Shown here one piece after another: positions 1 to 10,779 of a stretch of 64,000 nucleotides of DNA. Every line of letters starts with the position of its first letter. The stretch's first letter is position 1. This DNA comes from Osedax fenrisi. Taxonomy: Eukaryota > Annelida > Polychaeta > Sabellida > Siboglinidae. The stretch is taken from assembly GCA_964019155.1 (NCBI GenBank), contig OZ025243.1:88742079-88806078 (forward strand), given 5' to 3'. Position numbers and translations under genes: made by a program. Under the pieces are notes generated by a model. That model saw only the letters and a program-made list of their open reading frames with translations, did not search any database and was not told the origin of the DNA.

Positions 1-521
1 ATCACAATTATCGAATAGGATTATTGAAATTAGTACCTAAATATTTGAAACATTATTTGGAGCTAAGCTATGTTCATGTTTCAATTGGAAGTCGGCGTTT
101 CATCAAATAAAATTGCTTGGATTATAATCCATACTTATAAATACAAGATAGAATTCAGTTCCCCGTAATATCGTAATAGTTTATAAGCTATGTATTTGAT
201 AACTAAGGAATATGTTAATTATGACGTTATTTAGTTTTGCTTTGATATTTTTTAGTTAATATTTGAAATAACTGTATCACTATTGTGTTCATGAATAATG
301 TGGATATAATAATGATATTATATACATATATAACTATATTGGATATTATATACTTTGTTATATAATAATATAAGTATACATGTGCCTACTTTAATGATAC
401 TCCAATGTATATGTTATTCAATTCCAAGTTATGTTCATGTTTTTTCTTATTCGTGATTATTATTATAATTATAATACTGAGTGAAAATAGAGTTCATTGT
501 TCTAGCTACGTCAATTACAAT

Positions 522-569
<48 letters not shown>

Positions 570-906
570 TTTATCATACCATAATTAAATAGAGTTCAGT
601 TCAAAATATGTAATTATATCCAATATATCGAATTTGCATATGAAACTAATGGAACTATTTGAAGTATATAATATAACTATAGGCATAATTATATTATTTA
701 TTATTAGTATATCCAGCCACACTGTATTCTATCCTATCCTTAAATAATGTCTATACGGAGTGAATTATTGGAGGTAGAATAGGATAAAATATAAGTATAC
801 GGAGTTGACTTGCAATCTTTTAGTAAGTTAAATGTTTCTTTAGGTTGGCTTTAATTCCTATTTACGATGTCGATTGGACAACATACTTTAACGTTATGCA
901 TAATGG

Positions 907-954
<48 letters not shown>

Positions 955-1640
955 CTACTTATGTACACTAGATTCTTAACTATACTATATTCATGTACAT
1001 CAACTGAATGTAGATACCCTAATGACCATCTTATGATTATTCATCATCGTACCAGTGGTTTTTCTAAGAATTAGCAACTACTTTGAACGTATTTATATAT
1101 ACAGTATACTATTAAAACTTAGGTCTTATTTATGTTTGTAGGATTCCTTTTTATCATATTGATTGTTATTACATATAAGTTACATACTATAATATTAATA
1201 AAGTTTAAAATTCATATTTTCAATTAATAAGTTTAGAATTGCTTTAATGTTGTTACCTATAATTATAACATTATCATTTTATATTTGTTTGAATATGTTT
1301 ACTTGTCGTAGTGGTTTGTAATTTATCTGGTTTTTATATTCATATTATACCTACCTAGCATAGAGTATGTATGTTATATATGTACCTACATCAATAATAA
1401 TTATTATATATAGTTACAAATAATTATAAATATATTTTCTGTGTATACAAAAAATATATATTCGAAATATATCTTTAGTTATAGGGAAATTCACGAAAGA
1501 AATTCTATGTATATTATATTATTTTAGCTAAATGGATTAATATAGTAACAGGTTTACTATAGATTTATTTTATTTTTATTTATATTTATACATACTTATA
1601 TTTATATCATAATTATTAAATAAATGTACGAACATGACTC
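1..1640. other. AT-rich flank downstream of the light-chain gene
   Basis: No coding exon is visible on either strand. The stretch is AT-rich and carries (TA)n runs near 521-562 and 907-946. A short TATCCTATCC patch near 730-740 resembles the 3' tails of the LINEs seen elsewhere in this window, but nothing recognisable is attached to it. Confidence 0.6.
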
Positions 1641-1648
1641 AAAAAACG

Positions 1649-1654
1649 TTTATT
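1649..1654 (-). terminator. Candidate poly(A) signal of the light-chain gene
   Basis: The minus strand reads AATAAA here, about 350 nt downstream of the stop codon of the distal C-terminal exon. It is the first canonical signal I found after that stop and could serve transcripts ending in either C-terminal exon. Such hexamers are frequent by chance in AT-rich DNA. Confidence 0.4.
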
Positions 1655-2000
1655 ATCATCTACAAGGACTTACAATAGAATAAAATACATTTGTACATAA
1701 AGCCAGCGGTATATAATACTCATTATAATATTAACGTATATATGTTCAATATAGTGTAGTAATATATATAAATAAATATTAATTAATATTCACAGACGAT
1801 ATCGGCGAGAATAAAAACAACAACAAATCTCCTATCGAGTAATCGCCAAACCATCGAAGGAATTTCATTTATTTTTTAATATTCTCGTCCGAAATCGTCT
1901 GCCGGCTAAGAATTCATAGCCACGAATTATAATTTCAAAAGTGTTTAGGTTTCTGTAAAGATCAAGGGTCGTCGTTCACGTCACAAAACTCGCGCCGGGC

Positions 2001-2038
2001 CTACTTTGAATGTCCTTTGAGAACGCCCTTGATGAAAT
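2001..2038 (-). CDS. Essential light chain alternative last exon, distal (DFIKGVLKGHSK)
   Basis: The acceptor is ATTTCGATAG|. The exon begins AT in phase 1, giving ...KYE-D-FIKGVLKGHSK and then a TAG stop. It is homologous to the proximal last exon but has GVLKGHSK in place of KILAGR, making the tail two residues longer and more basic. The arrangement parallels the Drosophila alkali light chain gene, which also makes isoforms by choosing its 3' coding exon. Confidence 0.85.
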
Positions 2039-5000
2039 CTATCGAAATGTCCGCGGATTTAACCAATAGAAGCCGAGAGAGAGCGAGAGAGAGAGAACGC
2101 CAGTCAGTAACGTACAAAGATACGCGGGCCTTAAATAATGAGTCACTGTCAACGATCGCCGAGACGTCGCTCACAGCTGACAAACACTACGTCAACGACA
2201 CAGGTCGTCGTGTGACGGTCACATACAAGAACGGCATTAAAAATATAGGTACGTACACGGCTTAAAGAGATAGACACATTAAAATATATATATACCTAGG
2301 TATCTAAAATTGCGATATTGTATACGAGTGTACTACGAGTGATGACGTCATCGAAGCGGTTGACGACGACGACGACACCTGGCGGCCGGCGTGAGAGTTA
2401 TATCGTTACTGGGGGCGACTGGCGACTCTAGTCACGAATCGTGGCGGTGAAACCGTGCGATTTCGTCAAGGGCGTTTTCGAGGTTAAAGAATCTACCTTC
2501 CGGCCAAGATTTTCTTGATGAATTCTACGAGGGGGGAAAGGGACGATAGCGATACGTATAATGAACTTAAATAAGGTAGAAAGCTGGTGAATGAGTAAAA
2601 TAGGCGATATACTTATTGATTCCGTGACGTTATTTAAGACTCGATGAAATTCATTAAGAATCGGTGATTAGTGAATTGAAAACATATGATTTTAAAGGAT
2701 TTCTTATCTAATTTACTTAATTATCTAGGTTATACGAATATATATATATAGATATATATATATATAGTGACATAACATAGTGACATTTTTATCATATATA
2801 TTTGTATAATTATTTTCCATTCTCGAATAATTAACAGGGTAGAACTAGATAAGCCTTGCTTTTTTTCTACCCAGTAGTTCGCTACATCTTCTGAGTTAAA
2901 AAAAAAAAACTCTTAATAGTTAATAATTATAAGCACTATATTATTATACGGTGACCTATAGGTCAAATATACAGTTGAAAGTTTAATTAGCAATACGCTA
3001 TATTGAATGTTTTAAAACCTTCGTATTTGACGTTGCCGTCTAAATCTTCTTCGAGACCTGTCAGTTTGATGATGGTATCAACTTCCTGTTCCGTTAGTCT
3101 CTCACCTGTTCGCGAGGGGGCGAGGTGTTAAAGGTTAAAGGGTAAGTGTTACATAACGAGTTACGTAATATACATCGCGAATACATGGCGAGATAAGCGA
3201 CCACCAAATAGCCCAGTGTACAGTGTACAGTGATAGCTTCTATAGAACAGCTGTATTATCTTAGTTATATAATCTCCAGTGGTCCCTATTCACCACATCG
3301 CAACTTTTAATGATATTACTCTCGTTGTATCGAATCTGATCATTGACTCGCTAAGGGTAATACAAGCCAATGAATCTCACCCGTAGACAGTATAATTCAT
3401 AAAGTCTACAATATCTCATCGACATTGATATATTGTATATTTCGTATAATAAAATGGTAAATAAAAAGCCATAATTTTTTGAAATATATAGCTGGCGATA
3501 CTAGAGTAAATAGATTTATAATAAGGCCAAAGTACAGTGCAAGATGTAAACACACTTACTTTACGATATCAGTGTATAGACATTAATAAGAATGTCTTGT
3601 CTATAAAAGAAGTATGACACATTACCTATTAAAATTGTCGCGTGAGATATCACGCCAGCGATCACTCGAACCACGCCTACTTTACCACGCCCACTAACCG
3701 AGTGAGACGAGCACCATACGGAGTTCGGCAGAGGACATGAAACCTTGACCTTCACGGTCGAAAGTCTTGAAGGCTTCCATGAAGTCGGCGTAGGTTCCGG
3801 TATCGGTTTCGTCGCTGACGGCCTTGAAGATTGGCAGAATCTCCTCGAATTTGTATTGTTTCTCACCTAAGGGGCGGGGCTCGCTATTAGAAACGGGGCG
3901 TGGTTATATTCGTTGCAGAATGAAAGTTAAAGTTCGATTTCTTAAGTGAGTTTAGAATTAAATTTAAATATAGTATTAGTATGGTGTAATATGATGCAAT
4001 TAGCACATATTATTAGTATTAGTTTAGCGTGTTATATATTGAGTTAAGAAGTGAAAGTAATGGGTAATTGCATTGTAAAAGTGATTATTATTAGTAGGTT
4101 TATAATTAGTTGTTAATAATGAATTATATATCAGTTCATTGATTAATATGTATACATATATACATGCGTATACGCAATGCTTACAACAATAATAGAACAT
4201 CGATAAGCTACTTGTGGTCATGCGTACTAGATTAGATTAGATTAGTTAGAATAGGTAACATACGAAACATTACATATATAAATCTATATACACACACGAG
4301 TCAATACAATAATAATCGCATATACAATATAACTAATGTAAACTCTACAATGTACAGTGTTCAATGTACAGTGTACAATGTACAGTTGTTATTCATCGGT
4401 TAGCGAAACAATTATATCGAATATTTATACATTAATTGCGATTTTAAATAATTATAATTTTGATAATTACAACCTACATCATTAATATAGAATGTATACA
4501 TACGGTAAGACAAATATAAATACATCAAGTGTCATGTGATACATTAGTATGACGTAAGGCGTACGGCATAGTATATATTAGCATGCAAACATATATGATG
4601 TATTACGGAGACATCGGTAGCGTATGTTAATCACACGAATGTGTTCATTACATTAACGCTATGGCGTCTACGGCAACAGTACACTACACATCGGCCACTT
4701 CTAGTTACATTTGTTGTCTACGCAGATGAATGCCGGCGTCGTTATTTCACGATACCCATAATGCATCATCATCATCATCAGGGGGAGAAATATTCGCGGA
4801 AAAACAACAATCGCCGCTTTATCTTAGTCGCGGATCGGCGCTTTTTTCGGTCCGCTTTCGCGTCCGTGAATAGTTCCCCTCCTCCGCCGCCTCCGCAGCC
4901 GTCGACGTAATAACACGTTACCAGGGGGCGCCCCGGTCGAGAAAGGGTGTCGAATTACCGAACGCCCGCCACGTAAGATCAGCCCGGTACACTCGTAAAT

Positions 5001-6404
5001 CGTACGCGGGTATTTTTATACGTGGTTGATTTCTCTCTCTCTCTCTACCATCTCGAACTATCTACCATTTACCGCCGACGCACGCCACGATGCGTGAGTC
5101 GGCGCGCGCGAGCGCTCAAAGGTCGAACTCCTAGAATTGCGGTTGCGTTGGTTACGGGACCGCATTCCTAGGCCCGATAACGCGTAACAGCTGTGCACAG
5201 ACGGAGGTAGCCGAGGAGTAGGCCGGGGAGTAGGCGGAGGAGATGGTAGTAGGCGGTGTACGTGTTTTCTTACCGCTAGGAGAGGCACCGTCTAGGTAGG
5301 CCCCGACCAGCTTAGGCATAGTCTACGTGTAAAACATAGTCTAATCAACTCTATACGACTATACGACTGTACTACTATACGGAGGTTATACTGATGCTAT
5401 ACTGAGGCTATACGATCGGTTATTTCACTATATTTGTGATTTTGCAGTAGATTTGTATTTGAATTTGTATTATAAAAAATTGATATTTTAAAAAGATTGT
5501 ATCTATTAGTAAAACTCCGTCATTAATTATTATATTAAAATTATGAGATTTTAGTATACATATATATATATACTATAGGAAGTGTTAATTATTTAAATAT
5601 TAACTAGAATTGCAAACATATTCTATATAATATATACAATTATCGATGTTAATAATATTAGAAAGCATAATATTCACGATAGAAACAACAATAATAGATT
5701 AAATAGATTAATAGATTAATAGAATGACAGTTTCGAGGCGGTTAGTGTCAACACAGATCTTGTTAGTAGTTCAGCACATCTCTCCATGTCACGGTTAGTA
5801 GCACTTCCGGTAATCGCAACACCACACCTACCGAAATCTGGCTCCCCTCCGTTCTTAAGGACCGATTCGTTAGTGGGGTTAAGCCCGGCGCATCTCAGAA
5901 GATCACCGATCTTAGCTCCGTCAACGAGACCATCACGACCATCCCAGAAATCGAACAGGTCGAATACTTCCTGTACGTCTGTGAAGTAGGGGGGCGTTAG
6001 TGGCGCTGGGGGCGGAGTTAACCTTCGACCTCGCCGTGTTTGGCGATGATCTCGAGCGTAGGGTTCAGTTCGTAGCAGCGTAACATATCGCCCACCTTCG
6101 TGCAGTCGACGAAACCGTCTCGCCCGTCCCAGAAATCGAACAGGTCGAAAACCTCCTTGACGTCTGCGTGTGCTCGCGCGTTAAACGCACGCATATCTGG
6201 CCGCGCCCGATACCCGCTATAGGGGTGATTCGCTGATACCCCCCCACGATGTAGGGAGTAAACACGGTGTCCCCGATTATATTTATTATAGGTTATCTAA
6301 AATAGGGATTTATATACTCTGTATTTACGTTATATTATGTATGATCTAAACTTGATGATCTGATTTACTCTATCTACATATCTTCGGTCAATATTTATGT
6401 ATAG

Positions 6405-6457
<53 letters not shown>

Positions 6458-9038
6458 TGCACATAATATACAAATCTACGATTATATTAATTATTATGTA
6501 ATAATTAACATGATTATCATGCTTCGTAATAATTAATCATCGGTTAAACTAAACATATTGCCATTTCGCCTTTAAATCTTAAACATATTTGTTACGATAG
6601 CTATCCTGGGAACTAACTTACAAGTCACATTATGTATAGGGGGTATGTGGGGTTATGGGGTAGAGGATATGCAATGGTTTTAGTGAATAGATGTATTGGG
6701 GGTACTGGTGTAGAGGGATTAGCTGGTATTATGCTATAGTATTTAGTGGTTGTAGTGGTATTAATAGGGGGGTTATAGTTATAGTAGGTATATTTTGTAT
6801 AATAGGTATGGTATGTATAGTAGGTATAGTAGGTGAGTGGGTGTATTGGGTGTAATACTACATGGGGGTGTAATATTCGTTATTATATGATACTACATTT
6901 CCTATAAATATATTACTAATTTCACATATACGTTAATATATTGATATACACATATTCTCTATACTAAATGCGTGCGGCTATAGGCGAGTATTGCCGAGTG
7001 CTACTAAGCGCGTATGTTATTTACGTCCGCACGAGAGAGAGATGTAGGGATGTAGGGGAGGCTGGGCCGCGGCGAGTTCTATTTATAGAATACCGGAAGC
7101 TATCGTTCTAGGCGCGCGCGCGTTCCTAATACGGACACCTAGCGGTCACGTGCTCTTCGCCCTCTACCGCTAGTTTTAGCTATTACGGTAGGTTATAGGG
7201 GAGAATAGTATTATAAACTTTAACAACGGCCGATGATTCATCTCTCTGACGCATCGGTAAATAGTTCGGATACTAGGCGATCCGACTGTATACTACGCCA
7301 ATTGTATTATAACATCAATTATATATATATATATATATATAACTTAAATTTCACGAAAACAATGAAGTAGATGGACTATATTTCTATCCGAATGTTTCAC
7401 GGAAATGTATACTAAGTTGGCAAATCCGAAAATGTATACAATGTAACCTACGAGTATTAATAGAAGTATCCTTCAAACTAAGCTTATAATTATTGTTATA
7501 TGTATACATTTACACGTAGTAGTAATGTATACGATATGTTTGATGCACATAAACATGTACTTATATGATGTATCATACTTATTCACTGATTTAAATCATA
7601 GTTTATAGCTATAGCTCATATACATTGCTATATCTGTGTTCTATAATTTAAATAAACAATAATCATATATTCTAATAACAACTAAATCTGCTAGATCGAT
7701 TAGGATATTCTATATGACTTCTAAATGACTTCTGTGACCTCTAAACAAGTAACATACTAATCTACCCTCAGTTAATACTAATATAGCCTAAAGATTTACA
7801 GATATCGTTACCATAACAACCATGAGTACTATCCTAACACTGTTTATAATAGCAACCGAGATTATTGTAACGTATTCCACTATCTATAGATAGTACCACA
7901 TAGGTATATCATTATAAATAGGTATAATTACGAAATCATATAATTAATTAGTACATCATGGTAGCAGTACTACTAATAGGTATAATTACGTAATAATATA
8001 AGTAATTATTACATCATGGTATTAGTACTACTGCAGGTATAGTATACGTGAAATATCTATGTGCCATTCAGTAATACCGACCTCGTATTTAACATTACGT
8101 TTCTATAAATAGATATGAATATGATTGCTACCTCTTCAATAGATTCATGTTTACAATTATCATCATATCATTAGCATCATGTCACTTGTAAGTAATATTT
8201 AACAATCAACTAATTGTTAACATAGTATTGTTATTATAATCATGTTATGCACGATTGATATACTATCTTCTAACTAACATATACACATATCTACAAATAC
8301 TAATAACTACAATATTTGTTATAGTTGTATTTGTTCATATTTTAATAATATTGATTTCAATCAATGTATTAAAATATGAATGCAATTAAAAAACAATACA
8401 ATTATAGTTAAACCCTTAAGTAACGATTTAATTATCAAAACAAATAACTCTTTTACTAAATTCATTATATACATAATTTAGAGATATAAGTTAAATATAC
8501 CGTGACATTATAATTGAATTTAATTAAATACGAATTTCATACGTATTATATAGATAATGAATTATCATTAAACCTTATTAAATATTAATAAACCTCACAA
8601 AATCTCATTAAATCTCATTACATAAAATGAAATATCATTTTAAAAAAAATAAATACAAACAGCTGTATTATGTAATATGAAAACAAGATTAAGAAGTACA
8701 TAATGCATTATTGTGAATTGTAATGTACAGATTTAATTGTTAACTATAATTGATAACTTTAAAAAAGTTAATTATATATATATATATAAATAAATGAGCA
8801 GGAGTGTATATATATACCCACTAATATATACTGTAGGTATGTTGATATGTTGAAAACTACCCCGGGAAAACTACGTGTGCGGGCTAAATAAAGGGGCATA
8901 ATGAATAACAGATTCCACAAAGCGAATAACATATCAAATTCTCTATCTGCTAATCTCTATCTCTATATATTTTCTGAGCTCGAAGATTATTACAATACGT
9001 ATAATATACGTCATATATGTGTGACTTACGTATATGAC

Positions 9039-9086
<48 letters not shown>

Positions 9087-10759
9087 GATATATTGTAGAC
9101 ATGAAACCATCGATTATAGACTACATACATAGGTATTATTACTATTAATACCTCCGCATGCTAAATAAGTTCACCATAATTAATGTTACTTTAATAATGA
9201 TGCAACCTAACTTATCTGATACATAATCTATGTATCGAATGGAGATAAAAGTCGGCTATTTATAAACTATGTCTGCCGTATTGTAGGGAGAATTACTATA
9301 CCTAAGTAGAAGATTATTTTATATACATAATTGAAATAATATCATTTATTATATACACATGAATGTTTGAATGATAACTATTCACTAATCCTACACTATT
9401 TACGTATGCACCATGTCACTATTACAATATCTACTAGAATAATAAGTTATCATACTTGATTTTTAATTAAATAAATCTCATTAATAAGATAACACAGTAT
9501 TTGTGGTAGATGGGCTGTCGATAGTACGAATTACATACAGATGATGTTTACAATATAATACATTTATTAACAGATACTGATCATATATGATGACATACCA
9601 GTTCATAGATTAGTAAGTCTACATATATAACTTGAGATTAGTATATTTACAATTTGCTAATCAGTATAACTATTTATACAGATAAATAATGATATATATA
9701 TATATTTGTAATATAGTAAATTATTAATAAGTAGATCGAGTAAGTTATCATAATGATAGATCTAAATCACTAATACCTTATCCCAATTATATAGTGAATT
9801 GAATATGGTTTATTGAGTATAATATATATGGCAGTATCAATAAGATGATATCGTTATAACCAAGTGTATTTAGTAGAGCTTAACTAGGCAGGAAAGTCTA
9901 TATCTTTATTTCAAAACAATCATTTAGAATAATCTGTCAGAGACTGGACAAATATTTAACATTTTAAAATATAAAACAAATATTGTATTAATATCACTTT
10001 ATTATCTATTGAATCTTAGACTTGCAGTAGGTGAGTCACTCCTAATGAGATGAGTTCAACATAAGAACAAACAAATATTAACCATTATATATGTTAACAT
10101 AATTAACTATAGTATATATTTAATATAACTTTTCTTAAATAATATATGTTAAACATAATAATAATTATTATATATATATATATCGACTATGTATATCTTT
10201 GTGTATTATACCAAGCTACTATTAAGTGAATGTAGCTTTAATTAACATATAGTATGTGTAATGTGTATACAGTATGTTAATGTATACCAATGTATACTTA
10301 GTATATTAATGTATACATAGTATGTGTAATGTATACTTAGTATGTTAATGTATACATAGTACGTGTAATGTATACCAATGTATACATAGTATGTGTAATG
10401 TATACTTAGTATGTGTAATGTATACTTAGTATGTTAATGTATACTTAGTATACATAGTTCACATAGTGTATGTGTATGCTAAAAACCTTCGAGATCTGAA
10501 GCTGAAAGTCCAGTAATACCGGTCATTGTGACTTGTGTATGTACGGGGAGGTAGGGGTTAAGTGAGGGGTATGAACCGAGCTAGTGGCGGCGGTGGTGGT
10601 GGCGGTTGACCGAGGGGCGGGGCGGGAGGAGTGGCTTAACGAGAGAGGGACGCGTCAGGAAACGTACAGCCCGAGAGTGAATATGAAGCAACAGGGGATA
10701 CCGGCTATATGCCGGTCGGCTTCGACGCCCGCCATCGACCCGTTTAGCCGGCTCGCCAT
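2001..10759 (-). CDS. Myosin essential (alkali) light chain gene, multi-exon with alternative exons
   Basis: This entry gives the gene span; exons are listed separately. The product is an EF-hand protein that wraps the lever arm of muscle myosin II heavy chain. In scallop myosin the first EF-hand of this subunit holds the specific Ca2+ site that triggers contraction. The assembled protein has EF-hand 1 with FDFWDGRDG, a linker GEKQYKFEEILPIF, the conserved YADFMEAFKTFDREGQGF segment, and ERLTEQEVDTIIKLTGLEEDLDGNVKYE near the end (written here in pieces). Every internal junction is phase 1, and most donors begin G|GT. Predicted lengths are 161-165 residues, against about 157 in scallop. Family assignment is very secure. 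The choice of first exon and the use of the alternative exons are inferred. Confidence 0.93.
2343..2350. promoter_or_regulatory. CRE-like palindrome TGACGTCA
   Basis: A perfect TGACGTCA lies in the GC-richer stretch between the two alternative last exons. It matches the CREB/ATF consensus. Function is unknown. Confidence 0.35.
2374..2386 (-). promoter_or_regulatory. CTCF-like motif, site 1
   Basis: The plus strand reads GACACCTGGCGG, so the minus strand resembles the bilaterian CTCF core (CCGCCAGGTG). The same pattern recurs near 7134, 12186 and 15383. Confidence 0.35.
2493..2524 (-). CDS. Essential light chain alternative last exon, proximal (EFIKKILAGR)
   Basis: The acceptor is CCCCTCGTAG|. 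The exon begins AA in phase 1, giving ...KYE-E-FIKKILAGR and then a TAG stop. It corresponds to scallop ...KYEDFVKKVMAGPY. The C-terminus stops right after the AG, so the usual short tail is replaced by a single Arg. It lies 494 nt downstream of the EF-hand 4 exon. Confidence 0.85.
2837..2872. repeat. Conserved hairpin, copy 1
   Basis: A perfect 8-bp stem, GGGTAGAA (2837-2844) and TTCTACCC (2865-2872), encloses a loop containing GATAAGCCTTGCTTTTTT. A related hairpin with a nearly identical loop occurs at 36611-36649. This marks a dispersed repeat family I cannot name. Confidence 0.5.
3019..3105 (-). CDS. Essential light chain constant exon: EF-hand 4 region
   Basis: The acceptor is GCGAACAG| and the donor is G|GTTTTA; 87 nt, phase 1 to 1. 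It encodes ERLTEQEVDTIIKLTG followed by LEEDLDGNVKYE, matching the scallop segment ERLSDEDVDEIIKLTDLQEDLEGNVKYE. It must be joined to a last exon supplying D/E-F-I-K..., and two candidates lie downstream. Confidence 0.95.
3699..3866 (-). CDS. Essential light chain constant exon: linker and EF-hand 2/3 region
   Basis: The acceptor is CCCCTTAG| and the donor is G|GTTAGT; 168 nt, phase 1 to 1. It encodes EKQYKFEEILPIFKAVSDET, then DTGTYADFMEAFKTFDREGQ and GFMSSAELRMVLVSL. The segment TYADFMEAFKTFDREGQGF is nearly identical to molluscan essential light chains. The flanking introns carry complementary 9-nt motifs, ACCACGCCC at 3684-3692 and GGGCGTGGT at 3896-3904 on the plus strand. Confidence 0.95.
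5274..5319 (-). CDS. Possible alternative start exon (MPKL...), unresolved
   Basis: The minus strand reads MPKLVGAYLDGASPS and then G|GTAAGA, a strong donor in phase 1. MPKL is the usual start of molluscan-type essential light chains. However, this exon lies downstream of both EF-hand-1 exons in the direction of transcription. Splicing to the exon at 3866 would stay in frame but give a protein with no EF-hand 1. A tiny upstream ORF (ATG TTT TAC ACG TAG) precedes the ATG. It could be an internal-promoter exon, a relic of a rearranged first exon, or chance. Confidence 0.35.
5832..5978 (-). CDS. Essential light chain alternative EF-hand-1 exon, version A (147 nt)
   Basis: The acceptor is TACTTCACAG| and the donor is G|GTAGGT. 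It encodes VQEVFDLFDFWDGRDGLVD, then GAKIGDLLRCAGLNPTNESV and LKNGGEPDF, entering and leaving in phase 1. It shares a near-identical nucleotide run over the Ca2+ loop with version B, so the pair arose by tandem exon duplication. The ligand residues are intact. The linker is two residues longer than in B and carries GGEP in place of GEV. Confidence 0.9.
5979..6022 (-). promoter_or_regulatory. 44-nt spacer between alternative EF-hand-1 exons, with CTAAC branch-point-like site
   Basis: This is the gap between the donor of exon version B and the acceptor of version A. On the minus strand it contains CTAAC (5996-6000), about 17-21 nt before the acceptor and about 22 nt from the upstream donor. That spacing is below what the spliceosome normally tolerates. 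The likely consequence is that exons A and B cannot be joined to each other and are used mutually exclusively. The sequence is directly seen; the mechanism is inferred from known steric-interference cases. Confidence 0.6.
6023..6163 (-). CDS. Essential light chain alternative EF-hand-1 exon, version B (141 nt)
   Basis: The acceptor is CACACGCAG| and the donor is G|GTTAAC. It encodes VKEVFDLFDFWDGRDGFVD followed by CTKVGDMLRCYELNPTLEI and IAKHGEVE, entering and leaving in phase 1. The Ca2+-loop residues D-x-x-D-G-x-D are intact. About 30 of the first 43 residues equal version A, with differences concentrated after the loop, in the exiting helix and the linker. It ends two residues shorter than version A. 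Only 44 nt separate its donor from the version A acceptor. Confidence 0.88.
6407..7000. repeat. (TA)n and a G-rich imperfect repeat upstream of the EF-hand exons
   Basis: A (TA)n run occupies about 6407-6454. From about 6638 to 6870 the plus strand is G- and T-rich, built of degenerate units around GGTATAGTAGGTA and TGGGGG. No coding potential is visible. It lies in the large first intron of the light-chain gene. Confidence 0.6.
7040..7160 (-). promoter_or_regulatory. Candidate internal promoter with MEF2/TATA-like site and E-box
   Basis: This GC-richer island in intron 1 carries a perfect MEF2-type site CTATTTATAG at 7079-7088, which reads TATAAATAG on the minus strand and could act as a TATA box. 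It also has an E-box CACGTG at 7147-7152 and a CTCF-like motif at 7134-7147. Downstream on the minus strand is a C/T-rich leader with a possible donor GGAC|GTAAAT near 7028. No coding start is apparent, so any exon here would be noncoding. Confidence 0.35.
7918..8033. repeat. Tandem duplication, 58-bp unit x2
   Basis: Two adjacent, slightly diverged copies begin ATAGGTATAATTACG at about 7918 and 7976. Each ends with CATCATGGTA followed by AGTACTACT. No gene is involved. Confidence 0.6.
8034..10240. other. AT-rich intronic DNA, no gene seen
   Basis: No exon-like open stretch with splice sites was found on either strand. A (TA)n run lies at about 9048-9080. Codon-like composition is absent. 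Confidence 0.5.
10241..10450. repeat. Degenerate minisatellite (GTATACTTAGTATGTTAAT-type)
   Basis: The plus strand repeats variants of AATGTATACTTAGTATGTT, alternating with AATGTATACATAGTATGTGT, about ten times. The unit is roughly 20 bp and rich in GTATAC palindromes. Confidence 0.7.
10702..10759 (-). CDS. Candidate first coding exon of the essential light chain (N-terminus and start of helix A)
   Basis: The exon reads MASRLNGSMAGVEADRHIA and ends G|GTATCC in phase 1. Both alternative EF-hand-1 exons begin AC after an AG acceptor, so joining gives ...EADRHIADVQEVFDLFDFW. This lines up with the scallop helix SQDEIDDLKDVFELFDFW at the hydrophobic positions I, V/L, V and F. That match, the phase and its position upstream of both EF exons are why I chose it. 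The donor is weaker than the GTAAGA at 5273, and a second in-frame ATG follows eight codons later. A 5' noncoding exon is possible. Confidence 0.55.
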
Positions 10760-10779
10760 TGGTCGACGGAGTGCGGTCG

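Noticed and set aside
5786..5989. Plus-strand open frame over the EF-hand exon
   Set aside because: It is antisense to the clearly homologous minus-strand EF-hand-1 exon A.
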